Part shown: one piece after another, positions 32,396 to 44,234 of the stretch
Position numbering within the stretch: position 1 is the stretch's first letter
Layout: every line of letters starts with the position of its first letter
Source of the DNA: Ochotona curzoniae
Lineage: Eukaryota > Chordata > Mammalia > Lagomorpha > Ochotonidae
Reading direction: 5' to 3'
Assembly (NCBI RefSeq): GCF_017591425.1
Contig: NW_024464918.1
Location: forward strand, 5,888,001-5,952,000
DNA length: 64,000 bases
The notes under the pieces: generated by a model
Told to the model about the DNA's origin: nothing
Database searches by the model: none
What the model saw: only the letters and a program-made list of their open reading frames with translations
Position numbers and translations under genes: made by a program

Positions 32396-32908
32396 TGACT
32401 ACCCAATCTCAAGGATGTTTGTTTAAATTAATAAAGCAGCATAAATGCTGTGTGTGCACAGTGGTTGGTCTCTGTGACAACCTCAGAAATTTCCACAGCT
32501 CAACACAAATCTGACATACTTATATCTGTTGTTACAGATGGAGACTGTGAATGGCACAAAAGAGAATAGTTATAATAGCAACAAGAGCTACCTTTATTGA
32601 AAGTTGATTGTTCTGCATGTGACTAATGGCGTTGTATATTATACTGTGTTACTGTAATACTTAGGTTGACAGAGTTTGCAAATTGGTAGCTGGTAGGCCA
32701 AACCCACTGTGTTATGCTTGGCTCACATGATATTGGCTCACTCAAATGTTTCTTAAATGTCAATTTCTTTCCAAACTTTTGAGATTGGGTGAACACATAT
32801 AAAAGCCTATTTATAGTGTTACTTTTAAACATTGAAAACTCTAGCAATCTAGAAGGTCAGCTTGGCCCCATAGAAATAATTGACTGACTTTCTGAGGCAT
32901 TTCTGCAT

Positions 32909-33258
32909 TAAAAAAAATGATTTATTTATTTCTCTTAGAAAGTTATATTTATAGAGAGGAGGAGAGACAAAAATGTTTTCCATCTGCGGGTTCACTCCTA
33001 AAGTAGCCGCAATGGCTGGAGCTGAGCTGATCCAAAGCCATGAGCCAGAAGCCAGGAGCCAGGAGCCAGGAGCTTCTTCTGGGTATCCTATATGAGTGCG
33101 GGGTCCTAGGGCTTTGGGTTGTCCTCGACTGCTTTCCCAGGCCACAAGCAGAGAGCTGGGTCAGAAGTGGAGCAGCCAGGATACAAACTAGCGCCTGTAT
33201 GGGATTCCCATGCATACCAAGCAAGGATTTTAGCCACTGGGCTACCATTCCGGGCCCA
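32909..33258 (-). mobile_element. Antisense pika-type CSINE with target-site duplication
   Basis: A complete reversed copy. AGGCATTTCTGCAT (32895-32908) and AGGCATGTCTGTAT (33259-33272) flank it and differ at two positions, so the insertion is older than the copy at 23905. The body contains an extra CAGGAGC duplication (33053-33075). Confidence 0.85.
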
Positions 33259-33424
33259 AGGCATGTCTGTATCTACCCAGAGACCCTTTCACTCCCTACT
33301 GTGACTCCGACACTGTGCAGCTCTGTGACACCATGCTGTTTTTCCTTTGCTCAGCCCAGCTTCATTCCATATTAGCATGTCTGACTTCTGTAGACTGTGT
33401 TGCCCTAAAATCACACAACGGTGC

Positions 33425-33540
33425 ATTATACTACTGGTCTCATTTTAAAGATGGGACAGTTGAGGCTCCCCCTAAAGTCACATAACAAATAATCAGCAAG
33501 ATAAGATGTGGGATGTAAGCCTTGCTGCTTCATTAACGTG
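33425..33540 (-). repeat. MIR remnant
   Basis: CATTTTAAAGATGGGACAG, TGAGGCTCCCCCTAAAGTCA and GATGTGGGATGTAAGCC, in reversed MIR order. Confidence 0.6.
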
Positions 33541-34160
33541 ATCAGGCCTTGCAGTAAGAGAATGGCTGGTAGAACCTCCTGGTACCTTGAAGCATTCTCA
33601 CCAGATTATCCGCATCTTAGGATTTCCTTGGAGAACTGAATCCCAGCGTCCCTTCTGCTCCTCGGGAAGCCTGCGTGTCACCAGGAGGAGTTGTGTGTCT
33701 TCCGAGTGTAGCTCCCCAGGCTGTATGCTCCCTGCGTCGGTGCCGTTCTCTGGGCTGTATCCAAGGGCTGCTCACACACTCCCACGTCGCTGAGGGGCCA
33801 GCTGGTGTGTGTGCCTCTGCCTGAGACGGGGCTGCTTGCCTGTGGGGAGAATGTGATTGCTTTAGGAAATTAAGTGGGAGTGATTAATTAGGAAATGTAC
33901 TGAGGACTCTGGAAAGAAATAGCAAAAATGAAAAAATACATTGGAACCCTAAATACAGAATGCTTCTGCCACATGGCTCAGGAGAGTGTGCTTCCGTGGC
34001 CTGAAAGCATTTGATCATGTTGCTGCTGCTGCTTTGGTACAGTCCCCTTGCATGAGGATGCTGGAAAAGACCATCAGGTCAGCTGCCCCAGCTTTTCCTC
34101 TCACCAAATGGCAAATGAGAGCCTGGGGTAAGATGGGCTGCTTCCAAGGGACAGCAGGAC
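33541..34160. other. Unique intron block, possible conserved element
   Basis: The first part (33640-33800) is relatively CpG-rich for an intron. The second (33840-33960) is A+T-rich and carries TGATTAATTAGG, a homeodomain-type site. No repeat recognised. Confidence 0.35.
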
Positions 34161-34164
34161 TTGT

Positions 34165-34320
34165 GACTTGGAGAGCCCTGGAGTTGGAAATTCTGATGCA
34201 CCTCGCCAGGTGTGTGATCCTGGGCAAATATCCGAGCCTTGAGCTTCTTGCTGTGAGCTGAAGGTAGCCTTGGGTACAGCCAAGGAATGTTGCAAGGACT
34301 GAGTGAACAAAAGCTTGTGT
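34165..34320 (+). repeat. MIR remnant
   Basis: GTGTGTGATCCTGGGCAAAT within a segment beginning GGAGAGCCCTGGAGTTGG. Confidence 0.55.
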
Positions 34321-34389
34321 AATGACTGCTAATGAGTCATGTGCCAGGGCCTGGGACAGCACCTTGTTTGTGTTCTCTTGATGCTTAGG

Positions 34390-34530
34390 ACCATCCCATG
34401 AGGTTGGTACTATTAATAGCTCATTTTACTGGTAAGGAGGAAAAGTCATAAGAGGATACATCATTTACTCAGTGTCCCAGAGCTTGTTAGTGGCATAGCC
34501 AAGTTTGCCATTTAGTCTGATTCAAGAATC
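34390..34530 (-). repeat. MIR remnant
   Basis: CCCATGAGGTTGGTACTATT, TTTTACTGGTAAGGAGG and CAGAGCTTGTTAGTGGCA; reversed MIR beside the plus-strand one at 34165. Confidence 0.6.
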
Positions 34531-34559
34531 TGTTTTCAGCCTCTGAGCATTCTGCTTTG

Positions 34560-36640
34560 TTTGCATACTACATAATTTATGGATAGCATTACATAAGCAA
34601 TAAATGAAACAGGGCATTTATGTATTATATAATCTAGTTTTAACTTATTCAGTATAAAATAGCTTACATAATATACTATGTTAGGAGTAACCCTATGGAA
34701 CTAACACTTTTGTTGGTGGAGAAGTTGAATGCTAGTCACTTCATAGAGTTCATTCAATACCGGTTAAATATCCTTCTTCAAAAAATCAAAATTCCAAAAT
34801 CTAAAGCTTTCTGAGTTGCAGCATGATGTCACGCCTGGGAAATTCTGAGTTTATGCAGTGGGTTGCAGCTCAAATGCATGTTCACTAAACATATTGTAGG
34901 AAAGTATCTTCAGGCCACACATATAAAGTATCTGTGAAACAAATGAATTTCACATTTGCACATGGTTTCCATTCCAAAGAGATCTATGCAACTGTTCCAA
35001 AATATAGAATCTAAAATTGCTGGTCCCAAGATTTTTGAATAATTTATATTTAACCTATAGGGAATGTATACACCACATATCTTCTCCCTTCCTGGGATGT
35101 ATACATGAAAATTCAGCAAGTTTCTAACTAGGAACCTTAGTTTCTTGTTCCATTAAAAGAGGCTAATGTTACCTAACGTCTAGTTGCTCTCCCATGCGAC
35201 TGAGGCAATGGATGTGGGGGAGTAAGTCTGACACAGTATTCAATAAATGGTAACTCTTACTATTATCCAATCCCAGCCATCGCTCCTGCACACCTGCCGA
35301 GCCCTGCGAGCCCTGCGATGTGATGCTCTTTCCTTCACCTTCTCCCCTGCTTGGCTTCACTATGGGGAGTCTCCTTGTCCAATAAAAGTTTCAGGTTAGG
35401 TACAGGTGAAAAATTGGGCCCAGAAACTGTTTTTTATTCCACAAGACTTTGATGTTTTCAATATGCTTCAGCTTCATATAAAGCTTCCTGTCAGCCAAGT
35501 TGACTGTGGTTGCCTTCCATGTGCCTAAGAATTATGGTAATGCCAGCATGAAATACCACTGTCCAGCCCTGCAGCCCATTCCTTCTGTGTATTCTCTGGG
35601 GGTCCTTATGGTACAACCCCCTGTTGTTCTTACTGGGCTTGTCCATTAACCTTCCCATTAAAAACACTCAATTGCCATCCATGGGTTTTAATGCAGCAAA
35701 AGTTCTCCGTGACTCCTTGGGGTGTGGATTCTGGGTCCTTGGGGCAGAGTCCCCTGGTTCTGCTCTCTCCCTAACCCCTTGCTGTATGATGGTTCAGGAA
35801 GAATCAAGGCTTAGTACCCTGTCTCAAATCCTGGTCATGCAGCTGGATGTGCATTCAGTGTCTCTCTGGTCAGTTGGGAAGATAATTAGGAACAATAAGT
35901 GGTGAGTGTCAACCCTTACTCTTTTGGAATTTGGAGAAGGGAGCTGAAGAAGGGGTTTTGTGTATGTGTGTACATGAATTCTGGGGTCTTGTAGTACTGA
36001 TGAGTGCTAACTTTCATAAATTCGCTGTATTGCACCAGTACAGCAATGTTTTGTTGTTGTTGTTGTTGTTTTACTTTCACATGCTTTTGAGAGTAGAATT
36101 GGGTCCAAGGTGAAGTCCAGAAGCACTGGGCTGCTCACGTGGCAAGAGAGTAGAGCTGTCATCCTGGCCAGTGTGTGTGGCCCTGCTTGCGTCTCCCAAC
36201 CACCAAGCTCCTAGTCTTCTTCCCTTTCAGATGCTGCCAACTGAGCTCCTCTTGGCTAAAGCAGCAGGTTTTGCCCATTGCTAGGCAAGGGGACATTACT
36301 GATAGAGGGTCTAAGGGTCCTTGAATGAAAGACCCTGCTATTTGTGATCTCAGTGACCAGTTGAGTCTCTGCTGGGAAGCTGCACTTCCTGGCGAGTCAA
36401 GGGAAAGTGAGACGGGACATCACATCCAAGGGTGGAATTCAGAACTAGACCAGGAAAGCCCATTGGTTCGTTCTTGCCCTGAATGAAGCTATGTTGAGTG
36501 CATTCAGGTGTACCTGTGATTCAGGGTGATTTGGTAAGTTATTTTCTACCTCACCAATTGGCTGTTACAAAAAAAAATAGTAAAAATGATCTTATCACAC
36601 CTATTACAAAACCTATTACTTGTAATAATAACTAAAAGCA
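34560..36640. other. A+T-rich unique intron block
   Basis: No transposon recognised over 2 kb apart from a (GTT)n run at 36052-36070. Frames of 60-93 codons are scattered and featureless. Confidence 0.4.
36052..36070. repeat. (GTT)n microsatellite
   Basis: Six GTT units. Confidence 0.9.
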
Positions 36641-36644
36641 GGTT

Positions 36645-37016
36645 GGGGTTTTTGGAGATCGCTCCCACTAGGCTGCAGCTCCCAGAGGTTGGTGTGATGG
36701 CTGAGTACGTGACAAGCAGAACCAGGACGGACTACAGTACCCATTGATTCCAGTGGAAGTCAAGGATCAAGACAGAACCAACCCAGCAACTGCAACCACC
36801 AGCTGAACGGGGACCAGAGATGGTCTCCCCAAGAAGCCGTTGAACTTATCTGGACAATAAGATGCTGGACTCTATGCTTGGTATATGCTTACAATGAACT
36901 TGAACTGTGGTTACACAACAAGGTGGAGGAATCCACCATGGGGGTAGGGTTAGGTGGGGAGAATCCCAGTACCTATAAAACTGTGTCACATAATACAATG
37001 TAATTAAAAAAAAACA
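36645..37016 (+). mobile_element. L1-type 3' end, 5'-truncated
   Basis: A G-rich tract (ATGGGGGTAGGGTTAGGTGG) then CCCAGTACCTATAAAACTG, CACATAATACAATGTAATT and an A run (37006-37014). This fits the 3' UTR and tail of a lagomorph L1. It is sharper than the older L1 piece beginning at 37027. Confidence 0.6.
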
Positions 37017-37026
37017 GAAAATAAGA

Positions 37027-37605
37027 GTTGAGGATGCTGAGAAATTTAAACCATTGTCCATAGCTAATGGGGATGTAAAATGGTGCAGCTGCTATGGGAA
37101 ATAGTAAGGTGGTTCCCCATAAAGTTAAACATAGACTTACTATATGATTTGGCAATTTCACTCATAAGTAATTATCCAAAGGAAATGAAAGCAAGGAATC
37201 AAACAGGTGTTTATACATCCATGTCCAAAGAAACATTATTCACAGTAGCCAAATGGTGGAAACAGCCCAAGTGCCTATCACTAGATGAGTAGATGAGCAA
37301 AATGGGGTGTATACACACCCTGGCCTGTTATTTTAGCCTTAAAAAGGAGTGGAATTCAGAAATTAGCTATCGATAGACAAGGTGAGAAGTCAGGCACAAA
37401 AGGCCACATGCTGTAATTCTAGTTAGATGAACCATACAGAACGTGAAGATTTGAGGTCAGAAAGCTGGGAAGAGCTTATTGTGACCTGGGGAATTCGGTG
37501 TTAGTGCTTGTTGCTTACAAAGTTTCTGTTTGGGGTGCCAAAAATTATGGGAAACAGGCAGTGATTAACATGCTGTGGCTGTGCAAGAATACTTAAAACA
37601 GTTTG
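37027..37605 (+). repeat. Old L1 3' UTR fragment
   Basis: GGGGATGTAAAATGGTGCAGC, TTATTCACAGTAGCCAAATGG and CACAAAAGGCCACATGCTG match the L1M-type 3' UTR in order, with many substitutions. Confidence 0.8.
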
Positions 37606-37609
37606 GAAA

Positions 37610-37945
37610 ATCAGCACAGGCACTTGGCTCAGTGGTTCAGCCGTTTCTTGGAATACCCACGTCCTGTACCGCCGTACCTGGTTTCAGTTGTGGCTGCTCT
37701 GTTTCCAGCCCAGCTTCCTGCTAACACAGATGTTGGGGGGCAGTGATGGCCCACGTACTTGGGTCCCTGTCCCCACCACCCTTCCCTGTGATATGGGAGG
37801 CCCAGATTGAATTCTGGACTCCTGGCTTCCGTCTGGCTCAGCCATGACTGTTGTAGACATTTGGGGAATTGAGCCAGCTGATGGAATATCTTTTTCTGAC
37901 TGTATCTCTGCTTTTCAAATCAAATGATAATAAATAATATTTTAT
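37610..37945 (+). repeat. CSINE, old copy
   Basis: CAGGCACTTGGCTCAGTGG head, GGCAGTGATGGCCCACGTAC body and a CAAATGATAATAAATAATA tail. Confidence 0.75.
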
Positions 37946-38052
37946 GAAAGGTTTGTGGAAAAGTGAAATTATTTTGATTTGAAAAATGGATAACCATGCA
38001 TGTCTTTTCCATAATATGCAATTTGAATGAACTTTTTGAAGGCCTCTTTTAC
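37941..38052. repeat. Mariner-like miniature element, copy 1
   Basis: The right terminus TGAACTTTTTGAAGGCC and internal CATAATATGCA match the group seen again at 41701, 45536, 46785 and 58830. The left terminus is decayed. Confidence 0.55.
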
Positions 38053-38089
38053 TTGATGCCATGTAATTTTGCAGTTAAATAGTTAACAA

Positions 38090-38355
38090 GATGGGCATTT
38101 GGCCTGGAAATGACCATGCCAGTGTGCCATATTTGTTCTGCACCTAGGTGTACTCCTTCCAGCTCACAGAGACTCTGAGAGGCAGTAGTGAATCGGTTAC
38201 TGCCACTCACATGGGGAGCCTGGATAGAGTTCCCAGCTTTTTGCTTTGGTTTTAGTTTAGTCCTGGATATTAGAGGCGCTTGTGAAGAGAGCCGAAAGAT
38301 TGGAGATTTCTCTCCATCTCTCTCTCTCCACCTTGTTCTCCATCCCTCCCTTCTC
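38090..38355 (+). repeat. CSINE, old GCATTTGG-headed type
   Basis: The head GGGCATTTGGCCTGGAAATG differs from the younger copies. The body has GAGAGGCAGTAGTGA and CACATGGGGAGCCTGG, and the tail ends in TCTCTCTCTCC. Confidence 0.65.
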
Positions 38356-38433
38356 TCTCTCCAGGAAGAAAATAGTTACAATAGTAGATTTTATATTATA
38401 TATACTTTATTCCATTTAAAAAATACCAACCTT

Positions 38434-38770
38434 GGGCCTAGAGTGATAGCCTAGTGGCTAAAGTCCCTGCCTTGAACACGTCGGGTTCCCATATGGGCAC
38501 CGGTTCTAATCCTGGAGGCCCCATTTCTCACCCAGCTCCCTCCTTTTGGACTGAGAAAGCAGTCAAGGATGGCCCAAAGCTTTGGGACCCTGCACCTGCG
38601 TGGGAGACCAGGAGGAAGCTCCTGGCTCCTGGCTTCAGATGGGCGCAGCTCTGGCCATTGGGGCTGCTTGTGGAGTGAATCAATGAATGGAAGACCTCCC
38701 TCTCTGTCTCTCCTCCTCTCTGTATATCTGCCATTCCAAATAAATAAATAAATAATCTTAAAAAAAAAAA
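38434..38770 (+). mobile_element. Pika-type CSINE, full length
   Basis: GGCCTAGAGTGATAGCCTAG through CCATTCCAAATAAATAAATA and a pure A tail (38761-38770). Well preserved; no clear flanking duplication found. Confidence 0.9.
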
Positions 38771-39810
38771 CCTCATCACAGGGGAAGAAAATATTTACTT
38801 TGTAAGGAAAAAAAAATCTTCGAGAAATTCCTTCCTTGTTTATGTCAGCGCCCAGGCCTTCTGCCTAGTACAGGGCCTGGCTGCTTGTAGGTGTAAGCGC
38901 ACCTTTCCTTTTATGCTGAGCCAAATTGGAAACACGGCTATCCTATTTGTAGTTGGGAATGGCAGTGGGCTGTTGAGTGTAAATTTTACTACCATGGCAA
39001 CTGTGGAACACAAAGATGATAAATATGAAAATTTAGTGGTATTTTGGCAGGCGGGTTCAGTTGGAGGTAACAGGTCTCCTTGCAGGTAAATCTGAGGATA
39101 GAGGGGAGTGAACCATTACAGCCGGTGAGGACGGGCCCACCTCATTCCAGTTGAAGGCATCCAGATGGTGCTTTGCACAAGTTGCACCAAAGGGGGTGGA
39201 GAGTGAAGTCCAAGTTGGTAATGGAGTCCAGGAGTCTTCATTAGCAATTTTCCAGGGAAGCCAGGAGGCCAGGCACAGTTTTCCACATTTGTTCACAACA
39301 CGGTTAAGCCTTCAAGAAGAAGCATTTATGGATCTGCAGAGCCTGGCTGCTGTCTGTGAGTTAGAGCGAAAACCAAAATTTTGGTTCTTCTTTGAAGAGA
39401 GGGACCCAGGAGGAGATGAAAAGGGGCTCATCTTACTGTGTAGCTTCATGGCCCAGATACCTCTTTTAGAAGCAGCGAGAGGCTTCTAAAAGCTGATACC
39501 TTTGATTGTTCCTGTTCTGTGTTGGGCTGAGATCACCATTTTTGAATTGGGAAAAACTTTTCTCCATCCTTTCCCTCACCTCCAGTCCATGCAGACATGT
39601 AGACGGCACACGGACTGGACTTGCACACATAGGTAGTGACATGCTCAGGCATGGGCAAGGTGAAGCAGTTTTGGAGTCCAACAGTCTGACTTCCTGCAGG
39701 CTGTCCTGTCCCCAGCCACCTTCTCCATCCATGACTGAGCCTCAGCCTCCTCCAGTACTCTGTGTGACATAGGGATGCTGTAGAAATGCCTGGATTCCTG
39801 ACACTGTTCT

Positions 39811-40118
39811 GGGGCCAGCACGGTAGCCTAGTGTTTGAAGTCCTCGCCTTGCATCCGCCGGGATCCCGTTTGGGTGTGGGTTCGTATCCTGGCTGCTCTA
39901 CTTCCTGTTTTTGGCCTGGGAAAGCAGTCTAGGATGGCCCAAATCCTTGGGACCCTGCATCCATGTGGGAGACCCAGAAGAAGCTTCTGGCTTTGGATCA
40001 GGTCAGTTCCGGTCATTGCAGCCACTTGGGGATTGAATCAATGGACAGAAGAACTTCTCTCTGTCTCTCCTTCTCTCTGTAAATCTGACTTCCCAGCAAA
40101 AATAAATATATCTTAAAA
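39811..40118 (+). mobile_element. Pika-type CSINE, full length
   Basis: GGGGCCAGCACGGTAGCCTAG head, CATGTGGGAGACCCAGAAG body and AAAAATAAATATATCTTA end. A short gap relative to other copies lies after GCTTCTGGCTTTGG. Confidence 0.9.
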
Positions 40119-40194
40119 GAAGAATCTTCATCCAGCTTCTAGGGGAAAAGGCTGGATAATTTTATGGCAGTTTTAGAATTAGGCCAGAATTTTA

Positions 40195-40300
40195 ATCTCA
40201 CTTGTACACAAGACTGTTGTACAACTTTGATGAATCACTCAGCTTCAGTTATCTTGTCCGTAAAATGGACCCAGTGACACCTGTGTTCTAGGGTATGCAT
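40195..40300 (+). repeat. MIR remnant
   Basis: TGATGAATCACTCAGCTTCAG and CTTGTCCGTAAAATGGACCC follow the MIR 3' half. Confidence 0.6.
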
Positions 40301-40554
40301 GAGTAGCTCTTCCACACAATCTAGGTATGAAAAACTGTGCGGTACTCAGGAGCTACTGCTATGGTGGAGTGCCTGAAAAACTGTTTTGTGCTAATTGGGT
40401 TTGATACTGGAGTATGCTCATGCTGGTTGTCTTGAAAAGTCCCAGCCACACATTGGTTAGCACAGGTCAGATTGGCAGCCATGTGTGTGCCACAGACACA
40501 GTGCTGTATACTTATAGTATCAAGCTAACTGATTTACATCCTGAAGACATTGGT

Positions 40555-40680
40555 GCTGTTATCATACTTATTTTTCAGAAGAAAGAAAAATTTAGGTTTA
40601 ATGGATTTTGATGACTCACCTAAGAGCCTCCGACTTATAGGTATTTGAGTCCAGACAGTCTGACTCCACAGCCCTGGGTC
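40555..40680 (-). repeat. MIR remnant
   Basis: TTTTTCAGAAGAAAG, TGATGACTCACCTAAG and TTTGAGTCCAGACAGTCTGAC follow reversed MIR order. Confidence 0.6.
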
Positions 40681-40824
40681 CTATGGATAGTTTAAGGGTT
40701 GTTCCAGTTTCAAAACTGGAGATGTGTTCATTAAGTCTTAGAAACTCTGGTTCAAGAATGAACAACTCTCCCTTTGCCCTGAAGATATTGCTCTTCTACA
40801 CTGCCAAATCCAGTCCTTGCCATT

Positions 40825-40975
40825 TGTGCATTAATTCATTCATTCTTTCCTTTGTTCGTTCTGTCCATGTTTATTGTCTTTGTGTCATCGTTGTGCCTGT
40901 TGGTCATTCCCTGAGCACTGAGCAGACCCCAGACACTGTTCTAATGGTTTTTTCATGCATTTTCCTATGTACTCT
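40825..40975 (-). repeat. L2 3'-end remnant
   Basis: ATTCATTCATTC followed by TGAGCACTGAGCAGACC and CAGACACTGTTCTAATGG is the reversed L2 terminus. Confidence 0.5.
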
Positions 40976-41245
40976 GCATGGGATCCCATAATGACACCAG
41001 TTCTAATCCCAGCAGTCTCACTTCCCATCCAACTTCCTGCTTGTGACCTGGGAAAGCAGTGGAGGATGGCCCAGAGCCTTGGAACCCTGTACCCATGTGG
41101 GAGACCCGGAAGAGGCTCCTGGCTTCAGATTGGCTCAGCTCTAGCCATTGCAGCCACCTGGGGTGTGAAATCAGTGGGTGGAAGATCTTCCTCCCTGCCT
41201 CTCTTCCTCTCTGTACATCTGAGTTTCCAATTAAAACAAACAAAA
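40976..41245 (+). mobile_element. Pika-type CSINE, 5'-truncated
   Basis: The element begins within the second tRNA-derived box at CATGGGATCCCATAATGAC; about 45 bases of head are missing. The tail ends TTTCCAATTAAAACAAACAAA. Confidence 0.88.
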
Positions 41246-41249
41246 GACA

Positions 41250-41696
41250 GTGAACATAGTTACTTAGATCTTCCACAGATACAACCTGTCAGAGCGAGCC
41301 TGGATTCATATCCTTCAGATATTTCATCAACCCAAATGCCAAGGAACAGCCATCCTTTTCTCAATTCCTGGAATATTCATCAACCTTCTAGACTGGGGCT
41401 TCACAACTCGAGTAGACACCCAGATCACCTAACAGACATGTGCAAACCACTGTTGGGCTAGCACACCGAAGACTTTCTTACAGTAGGCAGAGATAAGGCT
41501 CAACTGTGTGCATCTCTGTTAAAGTCCTGGGCAAGCTGATGGGGGCGCACTTTGAGGATCTCTGCTCCTGTGTGAGCTCAGTAAGGATGAGGATCCTGGC
41601 TTGGTTGTTTCTCTGCTCCTAGACAGTGCCAGGATGGGATGATTCGCTGATTGGCATGGGAAAATGGAATGAAGAGAGCAGAAAAATCCACACATA
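41250..41696. other. Unique intron segment
   Basis: Nothing recognised; frames do not exceed about 60 codons outside the flanking SINE. Confidence 0.4.
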
Positions 41697-41700
41697 AAAG

Positions 41701-41802
41701 GGGATCTTCAAAAGATTCATACTGAAAAGGGCATGGATTTCAAAACTTTTACACCAAAGTCAATTTACTTTTCAATCCCCTTTTTCCATTTTGAAGTTCC
41801 CT
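41701..41802. repeat. Mariner-like miniature element, copy 2
   Basis: Both inverted termini are visible: GGGATCTTCAAAAGATTCAT on the left and TTTTCCATTTTGAAGTTCCC on the right. The centre includes GGATTTCAAAACTTTTACACC. Confidence 0.6.
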
Positions 41803-42279
41803 TATGTTTGTAACTTTTGAACCGTTGGCTCCCTTGTTTCTGCTTTTTCTGCTGTATCAGGGGTTTCTACTTCAATGTGCAAATTCTTCTTGGGCTTTTC
41901 CTGATGCTCTGAGGGGATCAGGAATTTCACGCTGTAGTTCTTAGCACCTTAGGCAGAGCTCTGCATAGGTATTTGGTAAATATTAGCTGGCTGGCTGGTG
42001 GATTCAAAGAGGAACCTCACTGAGATTCAGATTGCAAGTCTGTTCAATTCCGGGTGTAGAGCTCTCAGACGATCTCTAGGTAGTGGAGAAAAAGGGCCTG
42101 GTACACAGTGCTTAATAGTGTTGGTGGCTGTCCAACAGCAGCCTCTGTGGCCCAGCGAGCCAACAGTCAGAGGGCTTCCCTGACATCTTGAGCCGAAGTT
42201 CAGTGTGGGAGATTAGTCTGCCAGCACTGGTTGGTGGATGGAATTTTCAATATCTTGCAGTTCCCCTCTAGTTAAGCTT

Positions 42280-42440
42280 CCCAATCCTGGCTGTACGCTG
42301 AAGTCACTCAGAGGTGTGATGACTGGAGGCTGATCTGTGGGATTCTGGCTTCGCAGGTCTGGAGGGCACCCTGACAGTGAGATATTTAATGCCCTCGGGT
42401 GATTCTGTTTTGTAGCCAAGATAGTGAATCTTGGAATCAT
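42280..42440 (+). repeat. hAT-type (MER5-like) remnant
   Basis: CCCAATCCTGGCTGTACGCTG and the mirrored GGGTGATTCTGTTTTGTAGCC suggest the two halves of a palindromic MER-type element. Confidence 0.45.
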
Positions 42441-43520
42441 CTAGAGCAGTTGACTTTATGTTTTTCTCTTGGGCATTTCCAGAAGGCTCTGTATGGACAT
42501 GCCTAGCTGTGGCTCTACATATACGTACATGTGTGTGGGAAAAGGAGAAAGCTATGCACCCCTCTTGAGTGGGTCATAGTAAAGTATCTCTCTCTAGTTT
42601 TGGCAGGAGAGAGGAGGGACTACAATTAAAGCTTCAGGGACAAACTTGATGAAGCCAGAGATTATGGCTGCCTCCCCATCACTTGGCTGCTGGTTGCCAC
42701 ATTCCAGAGCTAGGGGTTTCTGTTTCAAGAGGCAGAGGGTGCTGGCTGCATGCAGGTGGCAAGGCTGTTGCAAGGCAGTTTTGTTCTCTCTTGGTTCAGA
42801 AGGGACCGTCATTCCAGGGGCTGTGGTGTGGGACTTAGTGTTTGGCACCATAAGCATCAGTGCTGAGTTGATTCTTGGGTTTCTTCGTGGAAACACACAC
42901 GGCTACTTGAGACCCATGAGCTGACTGAAAGCAATGGGAAAGGTCATGCCTGGGCCCCTTCCCCAGCCGGTTGCTTGACTCAGCACAATCCTGATGTAAT
43001 GAAGCATGAAAAAAGCACGAGGGGAAAGGGTTGGTGCTTATCCATGTGCACTCAGCCCAGGCCCCAGGGGGTGGGCAGAGAGTACTTAGAGGTTTCGGCT
43101 GCTCTCAGTTTTATTGGAGCCAAGGTCTGGCTCACCTCTCCACCTCCATGTCTTTGTCCCTGTAAACTTCAGTCACTTGCAGGATCCAGCCTTCCAGACA
43201 GATAATTGGATAAACAATTCTCCTCTCTCTTTTTCTTCTTGTGGCCTTGGAAGCTGTGAGTAAGAAACATGTTTTACATCAGTGCATTCAAGTTGCCCAC
43301 TCTTGTTTGGGCACTGGATGAGACACTCTAGGTGGCACCAGAGCAAGAACAGGTTCTTGAACTTGGTGTCTCCCCACTTTTACATTATGTGGGAAAAACA
43401 TTCCGTAAGGATAAACCTGCAGTGAAATTCTGTCATCTCGCTGGGCAAGACAAGCGATTTGTAAATGAGTGAATGGTTAGGGCCCATGGAGACTTGGGGA
43501 CCACCTATCCAACCTGGGAA
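42441..43520. other. Unique intron block
   Basis: No transposon recognised. Complementary frames of 92 and 100 codons at 42594-42924 lie opposite each other and lack domains. Confidence 0.4.
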
Positions 43521-43523
43521 CAT

Positions 43524-44232
43524 TGCTATGGCTTGAATTGTTCTTTTTCCCCAGAGGTTTGGGTGTTCCTGTGTGCGGGTATTGCAAATAGATTAACAGT
43601 TAAGAGGTGAGGCCTGGCGCAAGGTGCCTAAGTACCCTGAAGTAGATTTTATCTCCTTGAAGGAGATTAAAATGGTTCTGTGGGACTGTGCTTAGTTTCC
43701 ATGAGAGTGCACTATCATAAAGAGCAAGTTGAGGATTAGTGAAGAGTCCACTTGCAATCCCAGCATCCCATGTGAGTGCTAGTTTGAGTCATGGCTGCTC
43801 TGCTCCCAATCCAGTTCCCTTTTAATGCACCTAGGAAAGCCGTGGAGAATGGCACTATTAATTGGGGCTCTGCTGCCCACCTGGGAGACCCGAGTGGTGA
43901 CCCAGGTTCCTGGTTTTTGGCTGGCCCACAGTTGGCTTTTGTGGCTATTTGGGAAGTGAACTAGGGAATAGAAGATCTCTTTCTCGGCCTCTCTAATAAC
44001 TAAATCTAAAAATAGCAAGCCTGATCCCTGAATCTCATTGCCCTCTTATCTGGCCATGCTACCTCTTCTGTAAGTATTCCTGCCAAGGTGCCATCAGTCC
44101 CAGTTGGGGCCACTCCATCTTAGACTTCCAATCTCCAACACTGTGTGTATCCTATAAACTGTTTTTCTTCATAAATCCCCAAACCTCAGGTATTTTGTTA
44201 TTGCAATAGTATGGGAAATGAGCTAAGATAGA
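43524..44232 (+). mobile_element. MaLR-type LTR interrupted by a SINE
   Basis: TGCTATGGCTTGAATTG at the left, AGGTGAGGCCTGGCGC in the body, then after the SINE CTGGCCATGCTACC, TATAAACTGTTTTTCTTCATA and CCTCAGGTATTTTGTTATTG at the right end. This is the order of MLT1/MST-class LTRs. It is old and has no coding capacity. Confidence 0.7.
43745..44012 (+). repeat. CSINE, old copy inside the MaLR LTR
   Basis: TTGCAATCCCAGCATCCCATG, CTTTTAATGCACCTAGG, CACCTGGGAGACC and AATAGAAGATCTCTTTCTC. The LTR reads continuously on either side, so the SINE arrived later. Confidence 0.75.
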
Positions 44233-44234
44233 TT

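Noticed and set aside
43070..43085. CCCCAGGGGGTGGGCAG as a second CTCF site
   Set aside because: Too many mismatches at the fixed core positions.
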